NCBI GenBank assembly: GCA_003971905.1
Contig: RSEE01000045.1
Span: 450,919-514,918 of the forward strand
Source: Moniliella sp. 'wahieum'
Lineage: Eukaryota; Basidiomycota; Moniliellomycetes; Moniliellales; Moniliellaceae
DNA length: 64,000 bases
Reading direction: 5' to 3'
The notes beneath the pieces are model-generated. The model did no database searches, was not told the origin of the DNA, and was given only the letters and a program-made list of their open reading frames with translations. A program made the position numbers and the translations under genes. Position 1 is the stretch's first letter; every line of letters starts with the position of its first letter. Positions 23,391-33,761 of the stretch are shown here, piece by piece.

Positions 23391-25084
23391 GCCAGGTCGA
23401 GCCTTCCCAGCTATACGAACCCCCAAACTGAAGCCGCGAGTGCTCGTTGTCGAGCCACCCGGTGGCTCGTGTGTTTGGTGGCCAAAAGGACCCTACGTCC
23501 TGAGCTCCTTAGGCCTAGGAGCTGCGTCATTTTCCTGCTTCTATCCTCCCTTTGTTCCTCAGCTACTAACGCACCTTGGTGGTGAGACCGGCTGTTTGAT
23601 GTTCCTCTGTATAGGCATTGTTTTTGGTTCGTCGCTTAGACCACTGCAATATTTACCAATTAGACATCTCCACTAGTGCGATTGTATAACCGTCGGGGAC
23701 CATCCGGACTTCAGGGTCTCATTATAGAGGAACAGCTCTTTTCGCTCATCCAGAGTGAGTACCAGTGAGCAGCGCCGGTGATCGCCCGGCAGCACTCACT
23801 GTACTCACTATTCCCATACCCTTCGTCCTGCGTATTTCGTCAGCCACTGATGAGCGCCACTCCGCACTGTAATATGTACTCTGTAACCATCAGCGCCTTC
23901 TGAAATCGGGCTAGGCCGAAGCCCTCCTCCTTCCGTCTCGTTTCCCTACAGAACGATTCACCTCTTCGAACGTGCTTCTCAGTTGGCCCAGGATCAGTTC
24001 AGCCAATACCAAACTATTAACCATTCATCAGACAGAGGCCTATAAGGTGGCCATCAAAGCCAAAGGCGACATGTTTTCGCGATTTTCTGCAGTACCTATT
24101 ATATACATGTTATTCCCAACCGACGTTCTCATTCGACCAAAAGATCGCGAAAATGGTCGGCGAAAAGACACGAGACGCGTGTACTACTACCCATGGATAT
24201 GTTCTCCCAAAAGCATTTCTCGCGTGTCAATTCAACGAGGTGAGTGACTTGTTCTATACGGTGTTTTGTTGGATTTGCGCTATTCATATTGGCACTCCCC
24301 TCCCCTGTCATAGGGGGCTAATCCCACAGGACCCGACAAGGAGGAAACTAAGGAGAACACCATGAGGGGAATGGGGAAAATCGTTTGAGGAGTGAAGCCA
24401 CAGCGTTAGCCGTTGAAAATAAGGAAAAAGCGAAGACTAAAAAGGAGTTTTAATTGGGGGATACGACGAAAACGATGGAAGAGAACCAAGAATAGAGCAT
24501 TCGTCTCTTCTTTATTTACGCACCCCATCTGTCCAGCCGCAACGCTCTACGGATGCACACTACATCAGAACGCCAGTGATAATATTAGGAGGGCCACACT
24601 GCCAGGGAGATTCGACCCGACAACACCGCTCCCCGCCGGCAAATGACGAGGGGAGAAAAGAGGACAGAATGGATACAAGAAAGAGGAAGAGAAGAGGAGA
24701 GGAGAGGAGAGAGATGAGAGGAGAGGTGAGGAGATTTATCCACGCGTTTGGCATCAACATTTAGTTATTCCATCCTTCCATCAGGATGCTACACGATAGG
24801 AGGCGCCAGCGTGCTTCCGTTCGATTCGACTCCCCCCCCCCCCCCCCCCCTCCTGGCTCTACACGAGAGCTCCGGTGCCTCGAATCAAACCTTTTGAAGT
24901 AGTAGGTATAGTAAGCAGGAACACTTGCCCAAAGACATGTTGATCACTGGATGCAGAAGAGTTCGGGGACCACTTCGGGAGTCCGTCTCCCTGAATATAG
25001 CAGGCTATATAGCCCTTATGTGCCAGAAAATGTGGCAATCTAATTGTGGTCACCAGAATGTGGACAAGCGACACTACATCCTAC
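23391..25084. other. Gene-poor stretch
   Basis: No recognisable gene. Contains a GAGAG-rich simple repeat (about 24685-24735) and a 19-base C run. Confidence 0.5.
24832..24850. repeat. Homopolymer C19
   Basis: Nineteen consecutive C. A shorter C14 run occurs at 42591-42604 and a G11 run at 43722-43732. Confidence 0.9.
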
Positions 25085-25517
25085 CGGCTTGCGCTCGACG
25101 AAAAATCCAAAAGACTATATGCATGTTTTTCCACTCGGGTTTTAGTCTCGTTTCTTGTCTAGGATCCGCTTTGCCCTTGATCCTCGCCTCGTCTCTCACT
25201 TCGAGCCTCTTGTGCTTGGTCCTCACTTTTTCTCCTTGACTCGTTTCCCCTTTCGCTGTAGACCTGTTGTTCTTTCCTTTTTTATTGTTCCCCTTCTCTT
25301 CTATAAAACCTATGCCCAATTCGGATGGCCTAAGCCGCCCACCCTTCTTTTCCTCTCACTCTTCTTCTAGGTGACTCCACTCTACAAGAACCACCTTTCC
25401 GATCAGCTCGCTTGCCCTCTTTCTTCTATCGGAGCTCCCCGCTTGCTCGTCCGACCCCTAACGTGAACCTTGTCCTTGCAGACACTGCCTGGCTCTGTCC
25501 GACGAACAATAATGCAC
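25085..25517 (+). repeat. Dispersed repeat, copy 2 (LTR/promoter-like)
   Basis: Diverged copy of 10714-11175 in the same orientation, with the TATAAA box at 25302-25307 conserved at the equivalent place. The downstream ATGGCC frame is interrupted by a TAA that copy 1 lacks. Both copies lack adjacent recognisable polyprotein sequence, so solo LTRs or remnants are likely. Confidence 0.6.
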
Positions 25518-27608
25518 CAGCATCTCTCCGGCTAGCATCCCATCGCACTGTCCACTCTTGACTCGTCCACGTTTGTAACCTTTTTTTGGTACCTTGGCAT
25601 GCTCCACATGATCCCACAAATTTGGACCACTCTCTTCCTTCTCCCTTTCCTTATTAATATTGACTACGCGCATGAGACGAGGAGTGCACTCCTATTTCGG
25701 GGGTTCCCTTGACGCCGAAAAAGGACGGGACTTGGTCGGCCACGCATCCTTATCGAGGATGTTCTTGCTGCCATGCGTGTCGGCTAACGAATTGTGACTC
25801 TCCGAAGGTGAATCTCTATACTGAATACCTGTATCATCGACCGATGGGGCTTACAAGGAAACGCTGAGCCTCAACCGACCTCCCAAAGGAATCGCGAGCA
25901 GAGCAGGACCCTCTGGTACCCTTCATCCGTTCCCATATACCCAAGGCAGCGTGTGTGGCTACCAATGAACGTGGTGGGCACCCGAGCGGTGAACCATATC
26001 CATTGTGACTCGGTATTTTATTCTTTCCAGATCCCAAACATCTTGCTCGCCCCGTCTTGATGGCATAGTACTCTGGCATCGTCGGAATCAAAGGGAAGAA
26101 GGGTTCTTGGGAGCGTCCCAGATACTTGGCGTTATTTTGTTGCATTCAGTTGTTTTCCAACAGTTTAAGCAGCCCCTTCTCTCTCGGGTTCCAATGGTGC
26201 ACATTGCTCTCGTGTACCACCCTCCGTACGCTAACTTTGCCTCTCGTGTTCCCGAGGAGTCTTCCAACGTGTGGTCCACCTCCATTCCTGATCCTCCGAA
26301 TGATCCAGGTCAGATCCCAAGGGTAATAACCTTTCTCGGGATCATCGTGAAGCTTCTGTAGTTTTGCTGAGGGCGATGACGTACTTGATGAACACTGCTG
26401 TCCGTCCCCTCGGCTTGACAGCTGATCGCGCTAGGCCCCTCCGCAAATTGCCCACGGATGCATCCTTTATGCCTTGGACAAGTCCTACTCGATGTCATGT
26501 TCTGGGAAAAGGTGGTATTCGTGTACAGCGTTCAGGTGTGGCGGAATATCATGACACAAAACCAACAAGGAGTGAGCCAAACACTGCCGCTTTTGAGAAT
26601 ATTTGGCCATGCATCAGGCGACGAGAACTCCGAGCGCAATATCTGTTGCGCGTAACATTCTTTGTGAGCTGAGTATCGTCTTCGTACCACATACAATCCA
26701 TCCAGCTATTCGTTGACAACATTGTAGCCAAATCTCTTGCCGAGAAGCCCGGCAGTCTGCATAAGATCCCCGAGATTGACCTTCTGGCTGCGGAACAATA
26801 AGGAGATCACAGAAGCGAAAAAAAAAAAACATCAGAGTTCCTAGTAGGCTTGAGGAGGGACAGAAGGGATCTTGGCCAAACGTACGAGTCCCCCCACCCC
26901 CGGTAGCTCAACATTCCCCCGGGCCAAAGAACCAAAGGTGACTTCTCCATATAAACCAAGAAACGTTAAGAAGGGACCAATGAAACCAGAACAAAGGGGA
27001 AGGGCCAAATAGAATTGCTGACGGTCTCCATGATCTCCCCTTTTATACAGAGAATCCCGAAGAATACGATCTGCGTTGCTTGTGTTGCCAACACCGCTTG
27101 TTAGCTCCTTTAACCGGAAAGGATATATTGCCCTGTCTCTCTTCGTTGTGTAATAATACCGTGCGATGCGGGAATGCCATCCCTCGCTGCTGTGGCTCTG
27201 GCTGCAGCAGATGATACATCACGTGACGTGCCATGCGGCGAGGCGGAGATACGGTGTTGCACCGACCTCACCCTGTCAGATCTCACCGCCTCCCCGAGAC
27301 AGCATGACGCATGCGTCGCGCGCCGGCCACTGCCCCCGTGGCAGCCATCCGTTGGAAGCTGCTCGAAGCGTGGCGGGCGGCGGTACCCCGGCACGGGGGC
27401 AGTGGACTGGCCGCCACCCCGCCAGTGCTCTTCTGCCGCCGTTCGGGGCTTCCCGCACTGGGCCTTCGGCCACAGTCGATTGCACCCGCTCCTCCTTATT
27501 TCCTCCAGCGCACACGACAGCCACCGCATCCCCGTCAGTGTCACCACCTCTACCACCACCACCACCACTCTCGCACCGCGTATACCCACACACCATCGCA
27601 CTCCTATC
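25518..27608. other. Gene-poor stretch upstream of the DnaJ gene
   Basis: Frames around 26005-26670 are moderately protein-like but match no domain I recognise. From about 27150 the sequence becomes GC-rich, presumably the DnaJ promoter and 5' UTR. No TATA box was identified. Confidence 0.4.
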
Positions 27609-28879
27609 ATGGTCAAGTGAGTATCCCCCCTCCCCCCCGTCTCCGCCTCCTGTGCGCGCAGCGCTGACCCGTGCTGCTCTCCAGGGAAACCAAACTCTAC
27701 GACATCCTTGGTGTCGCGCCCGACGCTTCTGAGGCCGAGCTCAAGAAGGCCTACCGCAAAAAGGCCCTGTCGGCCCACCCGGACAAGGGCGGCGACCCGG
27801 AAGCGTTTAAGGAAATCACTTCCGCCTACGATGTCCTGTCCGATTCGGAGAAGCGCGACCTGTACGACCGCTTTGGTGAGGAGGGCCTCAAGGACGGCGG
27901 CGCATGGGCGGCATGGACCCCTGACCTGTTTTCTCAGCTCTTTGGCGGTCGTGGCGGCATGTTCGGTGCTGGGTCTGGCCGTCCGCAGGGCCCGCGGAAG
28001 GGCAAGGACCTTGTGCACCGCATCAAGGTCTCGCTCGAGGAGCTGTCAATGGCAAAACGACCAAGCTTGCGCTGCAGAAGCATGTGATTTGCAAGGCTTG
28101 CAAAGGTTTGGGTGGCAAAGAGGGTGCGGTTAAGACTTGCTCCGGCTGCCATGGCCAGGCGTCAAGTTTGTCATGCGCCAGATGGGTCCGATGATCCAGC
28201 AGCTTCAACAGACCTGCCCCGACTGTGACGGCACGGGAGAGATCATTGATCCCAAGAACAAGTGCAAGGTGTGCAATGGCAAGATGACGCCTGAGCGCAA
28301 GGTGCTTGAGGTTCGGATTGACAAGGGTATGGAAATGGTCAACAGATCACGTTTAAGGAGGAGGCCGACCAAGCCCCGAACACCATCCCTGGTGATGTGG
28401 TGATTGTGGTGGATGAAAAGCCTCACCCCCGCTTTAAGCGGAGGAAGAACGACCTGGTGACGGATGTGCAGATTGACCTCCTTACCGCTCTTGGTGGGGG
28501 GCAGGTCAACATCCCCCACCTCGACGACCACGCGTTGGCGATTGAGATTCGCGCGGCGAGGTGGTGAAGCCGGGGAGACTAAGGTCCTGCGTGGACAGGG
28601 TATGCCCTCTTATCGACACCACGAGATGGGCGACTTGTACGTCAAGTGTCTGTCACGTTCCCCGACTCGATCCCGGAGGACAAGATTGCCTTCTTGGAGA
28701 AGGCGCTGCCGCCTCGCGCAGCGCCGGAGAATGTGGGCAAAGACGTTGATCTCGAGCCTGTCGTGATGGAGCACATGGACGAGCGCGAAGAACGCAACGC
28801 GCGGGCAACCAATGGCGATGTGGATATGGACGAGGATGAGGATGGGGCTGGGCCGCAGGTTCAGTGTGCCCAATCCTAA
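27609..28879 (+). CDS. YDJ1: Type I Hsp40 co-chaperone, Ydj1/Mas5-like, farnesylated
   Basis: Ydj1 stimulates Hsp70 ATPase and aids folding, mitochondrial import and quality control; it is cytosolic and ER-membrane attached. ATG at 27609 plus an intron (GTGAGT...CTCCAG, ending about 27684) gives [17 protein letters not shown]. The J domain has HPD in SAHPDKGG, followed by a Gly-rich linker ([13 protein letters not shown]). Then come four CxxCxG zinc repeats (near 28091, 28139, 28215, 28264) and the substrate-binding C-terminal domains. The C-terminus is VQCAQS: CAQS is a CaaX farnesylation box, as in Ydj1. Frame breaks near 28047, 28155, 28335, 28557 and 28646 are each one missing base; three are homopolymer shortenings. 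Confidence 0.93.
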
Positions 28880-29275
28880 GTCCTCCCCCGACCTGATTTG
28901 CCCTCTATTGTAGCCCTTTCCCCTTTATCCCTAACTCACAACGGGCGATGTCTATTCTTGGGATCTCGTGGCTCTCCATTGCCTCCGTCCTTCCAATCCC
29001 TTTCAATCCGGATCTGCCCCCACCTCCCCTCAATTCCCTTGTATGCATCTTCCCAGTTTCTGTACTCTTGGCATGTGACCACCCGACGGACAATGACTAG
29101 CATCGCCCCCTTCTCACCTCTGCAACGAGGACATAGTATACTTATAGAACAGGATAGAACAGGAAGCTCACGGCAAAGTGGATCATATTACTTGGGCGGG
29201 GGTGAGCAGAGATCAGCCCGACACGGGAGGGGGAAGCTACCCGATTGATCACATAAGGGCGCGTGCCACACCCGC
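28880..29275. other. Convergent 3' region between DnaJ and TRS23
   Basis: Two genes end towards each other. The sequence is C/T-rich with no gene seen. Confidence 0.5.
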
Positions 29276-29740
29276 TCACACCCCAAGGATCGTGTTTATC
29301 CTCTGGTCGAATGCTTCGATCCGGATCGGCATCTCGGGCGTGTAGAACGGGTTGCGCATCACTGTATCCGCATACGCTTCGTAGCATCCTTGAAGCAGCG
29401 TCGGCGGCGCTGGTGCAGCACGGGCACCGGCACCGCATCCGCCCCGGGCCGCGGGGTGAATGACAAACTTGACGCCCGTCGGGTCGCCAGCAGGCCAAAT
29501 CAAAGTCCGACGCTTGGAGTTGGGTCATGCCCCCGTCCCCTCCTGTCGCAGCAGCAGCAGCGTGTGTGGCGCGCGCCTTCTGCGCTGCCGCTTCGTCCGC
29601 GCAAGACGCGCCGTGATGGCGTGCACGCCATGCAATGTGCCAGCCAAGACGAGGGCGTCGTTGGATGACAGGTGCGGCTGCGGTCGCCCACCGGTGTAGA
29701 TCAGCCCACCGGCCTTGTTGATGATCCAGAGTGTTGCCAT
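29276..29740 (-). CDS. TRS23: TRAPP complex subunit, Trs23/TRAPPC4 (sybindin family)
   Basis: A core subunit of the TRAPP complexes, which are exchange factors for Ypt1/Rab1 at the ER-Golgi and Golgi. It starts MATLWIINKAGGLIYTGGRP at 29740 and shows the family's LSSNDALVLAGTLHGVHAI. After a shift comes an Ala/Arg-rich insert, then GMTQLQASDFDLACWPAGDP and TGVKFVIHP. It ends with CYEAYADTVMRNPFYTPEMP, the strongest family signature, then RIEAFDQRINTIL. About 154 residues, close to yeast and human orthologues. Two single-base shifts (near 29600 and 29490) interrupt it. No intron is needed. Confidence 0.87.
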
Positions 29741-29917
29741 GGCGCAGCGGGGGAAGGAGAGATGGTGGTAGTGGCTGGGCAGGCAGACGGCTGAGCGCTG
29801 AGTGTGGTGGAGTGGAGGCGGCGGCGAAGGGCCAAGCCAAGGCTACAACGTGGCAATGGGTCGCAGAACGAATGCGTAAGCGCCTATTGTTAAGCACACC
29901 CGGACCCTCAATCACTT

Positions 29918-29998
29918 CGGTACGTGGTGTGGTATCATGCTTCCTTTGGGTATAGCTCCCCCATGGAAGAGGTCCTCGGTTCAATCCCGGGCGTACCC
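29918..29998 (+). tRNA. tRNA-Pro(TGG) with intron, D arm short by about 3 nt
   Basis: The T arm CTCGG-TTCAATC-CCGGG and an acceptor pair (GGTACG with CGTACC) are clear. Anticodon stem CTTCC pairs with GGAAG, and the loop TTTGGG places TGG as anticodon, with an intron of about 13 nt after position 37. The D arm reads TGGTGTGGTATCAT, where tRNA-Pro normally has TGGTCTAGTGGTATCAT-like sequence, so about 3 nt are missing. The first acceptor base also mispairs. T runs at 30003-30007 and 30010-30017 would terminate Pol III. It is either a decayed copy or a gene hit by consensus errors. Confidence 0.7.
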
Positions 29999-30855
29999 CT
30001 CCTTTTTGTTTTTTTTTCGGGTGCGCCACTGGAACCACACCAGGGCTTAGCAGTCACAGCCATTGCGCCCGCTGTGGGTAATAATTGCTCACACGTCCTG
30101 CGGCTGCGAGGCTAAGCGGTTCTCGCGCCCGGCCCAGCACCGACAGCTGATGTGGGAACGGGGCGGAAGCAGCAATAAGGGAATGTGGGACGGAGGATAC
30201 ACCGCCGCTGATGTCATGAAGAATGATGCGATGATACGGGTGGTTTCTATGGGCCTTGGCCGAGACGATGAGCGTGGCGGTCGACAGTCCCAAATGCGCG
30301 CTACCCCTGAACCTCCTAGGCCCCGTGCTGGGATCTGGGAACGGATCCGGGACGCATGAACCATGGGGGAGCATGGGCGGCGCTGCGGTGGAAGGGGCTG
30401 AAGATGGAGATTTCACAGCCTGCGCCCTAGTGTCATGGGGTGCGTGGCAAAGACGCGGTGAAGCGTCGCGCTGCGAGCATCTGGGATTGCCGCGCATCAT
30501 GTCTATAGCAGGTCGTAGGCCGCGCCGGTGAGGGATGGGGACGAGGACAGCGGGACAGAGCTGATTGCGATCAGACAGTAAATCTGTGCCGGGGGGCGGT
30601 GCGAAATGCGCGTCTAGTACTATTACAGTGCGGCGTGCAAAACACAGTGTGTGTCTCTATGTTGATCGGCTGACAGGGTTGGAGATGGAATCGGACCTGG
30701 GCAGATTCAATGGGCTACGTATGCTGTGGGCGAGAGGGATGCTGGTGGAGGGGACAATAAGGGGGGAAGGGTGTCGTCGCCATAGTATACATGTGGCAAG
30801 GGGGGTGCTGCCGCGCGGCAGGGGAGGGAGATGGGAGGTGTTGGGGATATAGCGG
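29999..30855. other. Spacer between tRNA-Pro and MEF2 3' end
   Basis: Starts with T-rich Pol III termination sequence. No recognisable gene; short frames on both strands only. Confidence 0.5.
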
Positions 30856-33580
30856 CTACAGGCTGCGGCCCATGTCACGCAGGACGGTGCGCTGCTTCTG
30901 GAGCTGCATCGGCCGGAAGCCGTGGAAGGCCATGGTGAACGTGCCTCCGCCCGCGCTGAGGGCGCGCAGGCGCGACGAGTACGCCACCAGGTTGCTTAGC
31001 GGCGCCCGCGCCAGAATCACCGACTTGTCGCCCGATTGCGACAGCGTATCCCCGGCCGCAAGCGAGGTGTGGATGAGCTCGGGGGCAGGTAGACCTGGTC
31101 CAGCGCCTTGGCCGTCCCCACCGCCCCGTCACCGCCCGCCACCTGGGCAATGTCAACCACTTCGCCCTGCTGCGCGCCCGTCAGGTCGCCCACCACTGCC
31201 CCCACCGCCCCCGAGGGGAGCGCGACGGTGACGTCCATGTAGGGCTCGAGCAGAACCGGCTCGCCCTTCTGCAGAGCAGAGCGGATGGCACGGCTGACAC
31301 ACGCCTGCAGCGCAGCTGGCGGTGTCATTTCCTCCCCAAACGTCTCGACGCTGTGCACACGCACCTTGACCTTCACCACCGCACTCCCACTCAGCGGCCC
31401 ACGCAGCAGAGCCGCACGCACTCCCGCCCGAAGCGCGCGTTCGACCCGTGCCACAGGAGTCAGCGTCCAGCTCATCGGCTTCGTCGGCGGGGTCTTCGCT
31501 GGTTTCGGCCAAGTTGGCATCAGTAAGATCAACCTCCACCACGTTTTCACTGCTGCGAGCGGCGGCGGCGGCCGTGGCCTCGTCTACGTCCTCGGGTTCG
31601 GGCAGCGGTTCAATCTCCACCACACACGCCGCCTTCATGGGACGCCCGCCGATCGGACGGTCGAGAGCTGAGCCTGCTGGACCGGCTGCTGGATCGTCTC
31701 ACGGTACGAAACGCGAATGTCACCCAACGAAGCACGTGCCTTGAACTCGTCGCGTAACCTGCCCCTGGCAATGTCCAGGTGCAGTTCGCCCATGCCACTC
31801 AGGGTCGACTGGCCACTGCCCGCACCGTCGCCCGAGATGGACTGGTCATCGAGCCTGAGGGAAGGATCGGTCCGTACCAACATTGCCAAGGCCGTCTGCA
31901 AGTCCTTTTCATCCGCCTTGCCACGCGGTGCAATCGACATGCTAAACACGGGCGGCGGGATGGTGATACGGGGCAGCTCAAGGCTACGCAGCGCCATCGG
32001 AGGCGCTTGGGCGTGGGACTTCTTGGATCCTTTGACCGCCAGCGCTTGTTTCTCATCAATCAATGTGTCTCCCGTCGCTGTCTCCGACAGGCCGACCACC
32101 ACGCCAATTTGACCGGCTTGCAACGAATTCACTTCCACGTAGGCATCGGCATAGGGAAGGAAGATCTTGGACATTCGTTCGCGTGTCTGGGTACGGGTGT
32201 TGAAGAGGGTGCTGGACGACAGCAGCGTGCCACTGTACACGCGCACAAACGTTTGCACACCCATCTGCGGGGTCCAAACCACCTTGAACGCCAACAGGCT
32301 GAGATAGGGATCGGTACGGGCGACAACGAATGACTCCCGGGCAGGAGGTTGGGTCGCCACCGCATTTCGTGCAGCGCGTTTCTCTTTGGCCGACTTGGGC
32401 GCCTCGAGCAGCGGAAGGCCCGTTGCCTGCACCGGGGGACGGTCGGCGGGAGAAGGAAGAAAGTCGGCAATACCATCCAACAAGGGCTGGATGCCAATGT
32501 TGCGTGCACCCGAGCCGCAAAAAACGGGAACAATGCTGCCGGTCAACACTTGGCGCCGAATGGCCCGGCGTAGGCTCGGTTCCGACACGCCCATGCTGTC
32601 CATCTCATCTGCCATCAGCATCCTCCAGCAACTCCTCATCCACCCAGCCACCGTTTCGACCAGCGCAGCGCGCGCCTCGGACGCCGACGCATACGCCACG
32701 TCGTCCTCGTGCAGCGGCGCACGGCTTACCACCTCCCCAGCCGGCCCAGCGAACGTCAACCGCTCCATCCGCATCACATCCACCACTCCCGTCAGCGAGA
32801 CATCCATGCCGGTCGTGGTATAATCAGGGAGGATGAGGGCAACCGGTCGTGGGTGAAGGCCTTTGGCCACAAAGGAGATGAGGCTGCGCCGCAACGAGCT
32901 ACCGGGACGATCGAGCTTGTTGACAAAGAGTAGGTGGGACTTGACCCCGTACCGTTGCGCTTGCGCCCACACGCCTTCCGTTTGTGCCTCGGCGCCCTCG
33001 ACACCATCGAGGATGACCACCGAGCCATCCACCACCCGCACCGCGCGCTCCACCTCAATGGTAAAATCAATGTGGCCCGGGGTGTCGACGAGACTGATCG
33101 CGGCGCGGCCGCCGCCTTCTCGCGACCAAAACACCGGACCCACGGCAGCGCTTTGGATGGTGATGCCCCTTTCGCGCTCGGCCTCGAGGAAATCGGTGAT
33201 GGTGCTGCCCTTGTCCACGTCGCCGGGGGCGCCAGCGGCAGAGATGGCGCCCATGGGGCGCTGGGTCAAGTGCAAGATGCGTTCGGTGCACGTCGTTTTG
33301 CCAGCATCAATGTGGGCTATGATGCTAATGTTGCGAATCTCGTCGGGCTTTTCGATGCGCAGCTTGCGGTCTGCCACGGCCTGGGCCGGGCGGACGTGGT
33401 GAGGGCGCGGAGGGAGACAGGGACAGAGACGGCGCGAGCGCTGGGCACGCGCAGGTGGCGAGGGCGGAAGGGCGAGCACGCGCGGAGCGATGGTGGTGGT
33501 GAGGTCGGCGGCGGGGCCAGTGGGGGCCCCGCATGGCGGCGGAGGCTCACGCAGGTGGGCAGGCGCGGGAGGATGCGCAT
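30856..33580 (-). CDS. MEF2: Mitochondrial elongation factor G2 (ribosome recycling GTPase)
   Basis: Mef2/EF-G2 splits mitochondrial ribosomes together with the recycling factor. The start at 33580 opens MRILPRLPTCVSLRRHAG, an Arg-rich presequence running to LTTSARPRP. After a frame change the EF-G core follows: G1 AHIDAGKTTCTERILH (near 33300), the switch region GDVDKGSTITDFLEAERERG, G3 DTPGHIDF, and G4 NKLD near 32910-32930. The middle domain runs to FVRVYSGTLLSSSTLFN and STLSGMGELHLDIARGRLRD, and the domain IV/V end is AFHGFRPMQ...VLRDMGRSL with TAG at 30856-30858. An acidic insert at about 31480-31620 is typical of Mef2 rather than Mef1. Shifts occur near 33370, 31670, 31450 and 31080. 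Confidence 0.92.
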
Positions 33581-33761
33581 GGAGGCAGAGACGGAAGGTG
33601 GGCTGCACTTGGTAAACAACACATCCGTTCTTCCTGCGGCGGAAGAGGCAGCCAGAACAAGCCGGCTTCAACTTTCAAACCAGCTGCCTCGACCCATCAA
33701 CATCAACCCCATCAACATCATCCCCATCGACCCCACCCACACCTCGCCGCGCTTGGCTGCC

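Noticed and set aside
25690-25760. Possible reverse transcriptase motif (PKKDGTW-like peptide)
   Set aside because: A single short peptide resembling the KKDGS motif with no flanking RT blocks (no YxDD and no catalytic neighbours) is not enough.
27110-28018. 302-residue minus-strand frame
   Set aside because: Lies opposite the clear DnaJ J domain, is rich in Arg/Gly/Ala from GC-rich DNA and has no domain; kept only as a low-interest observation.
29142-30038. 298-residue minus-strand frame
   Set aside because: Overlaps the TRS23 gene in another frame and the tRNA-Pro; only its Ala-rich middle coincides with true TRS23 sequence because of a frame shift.
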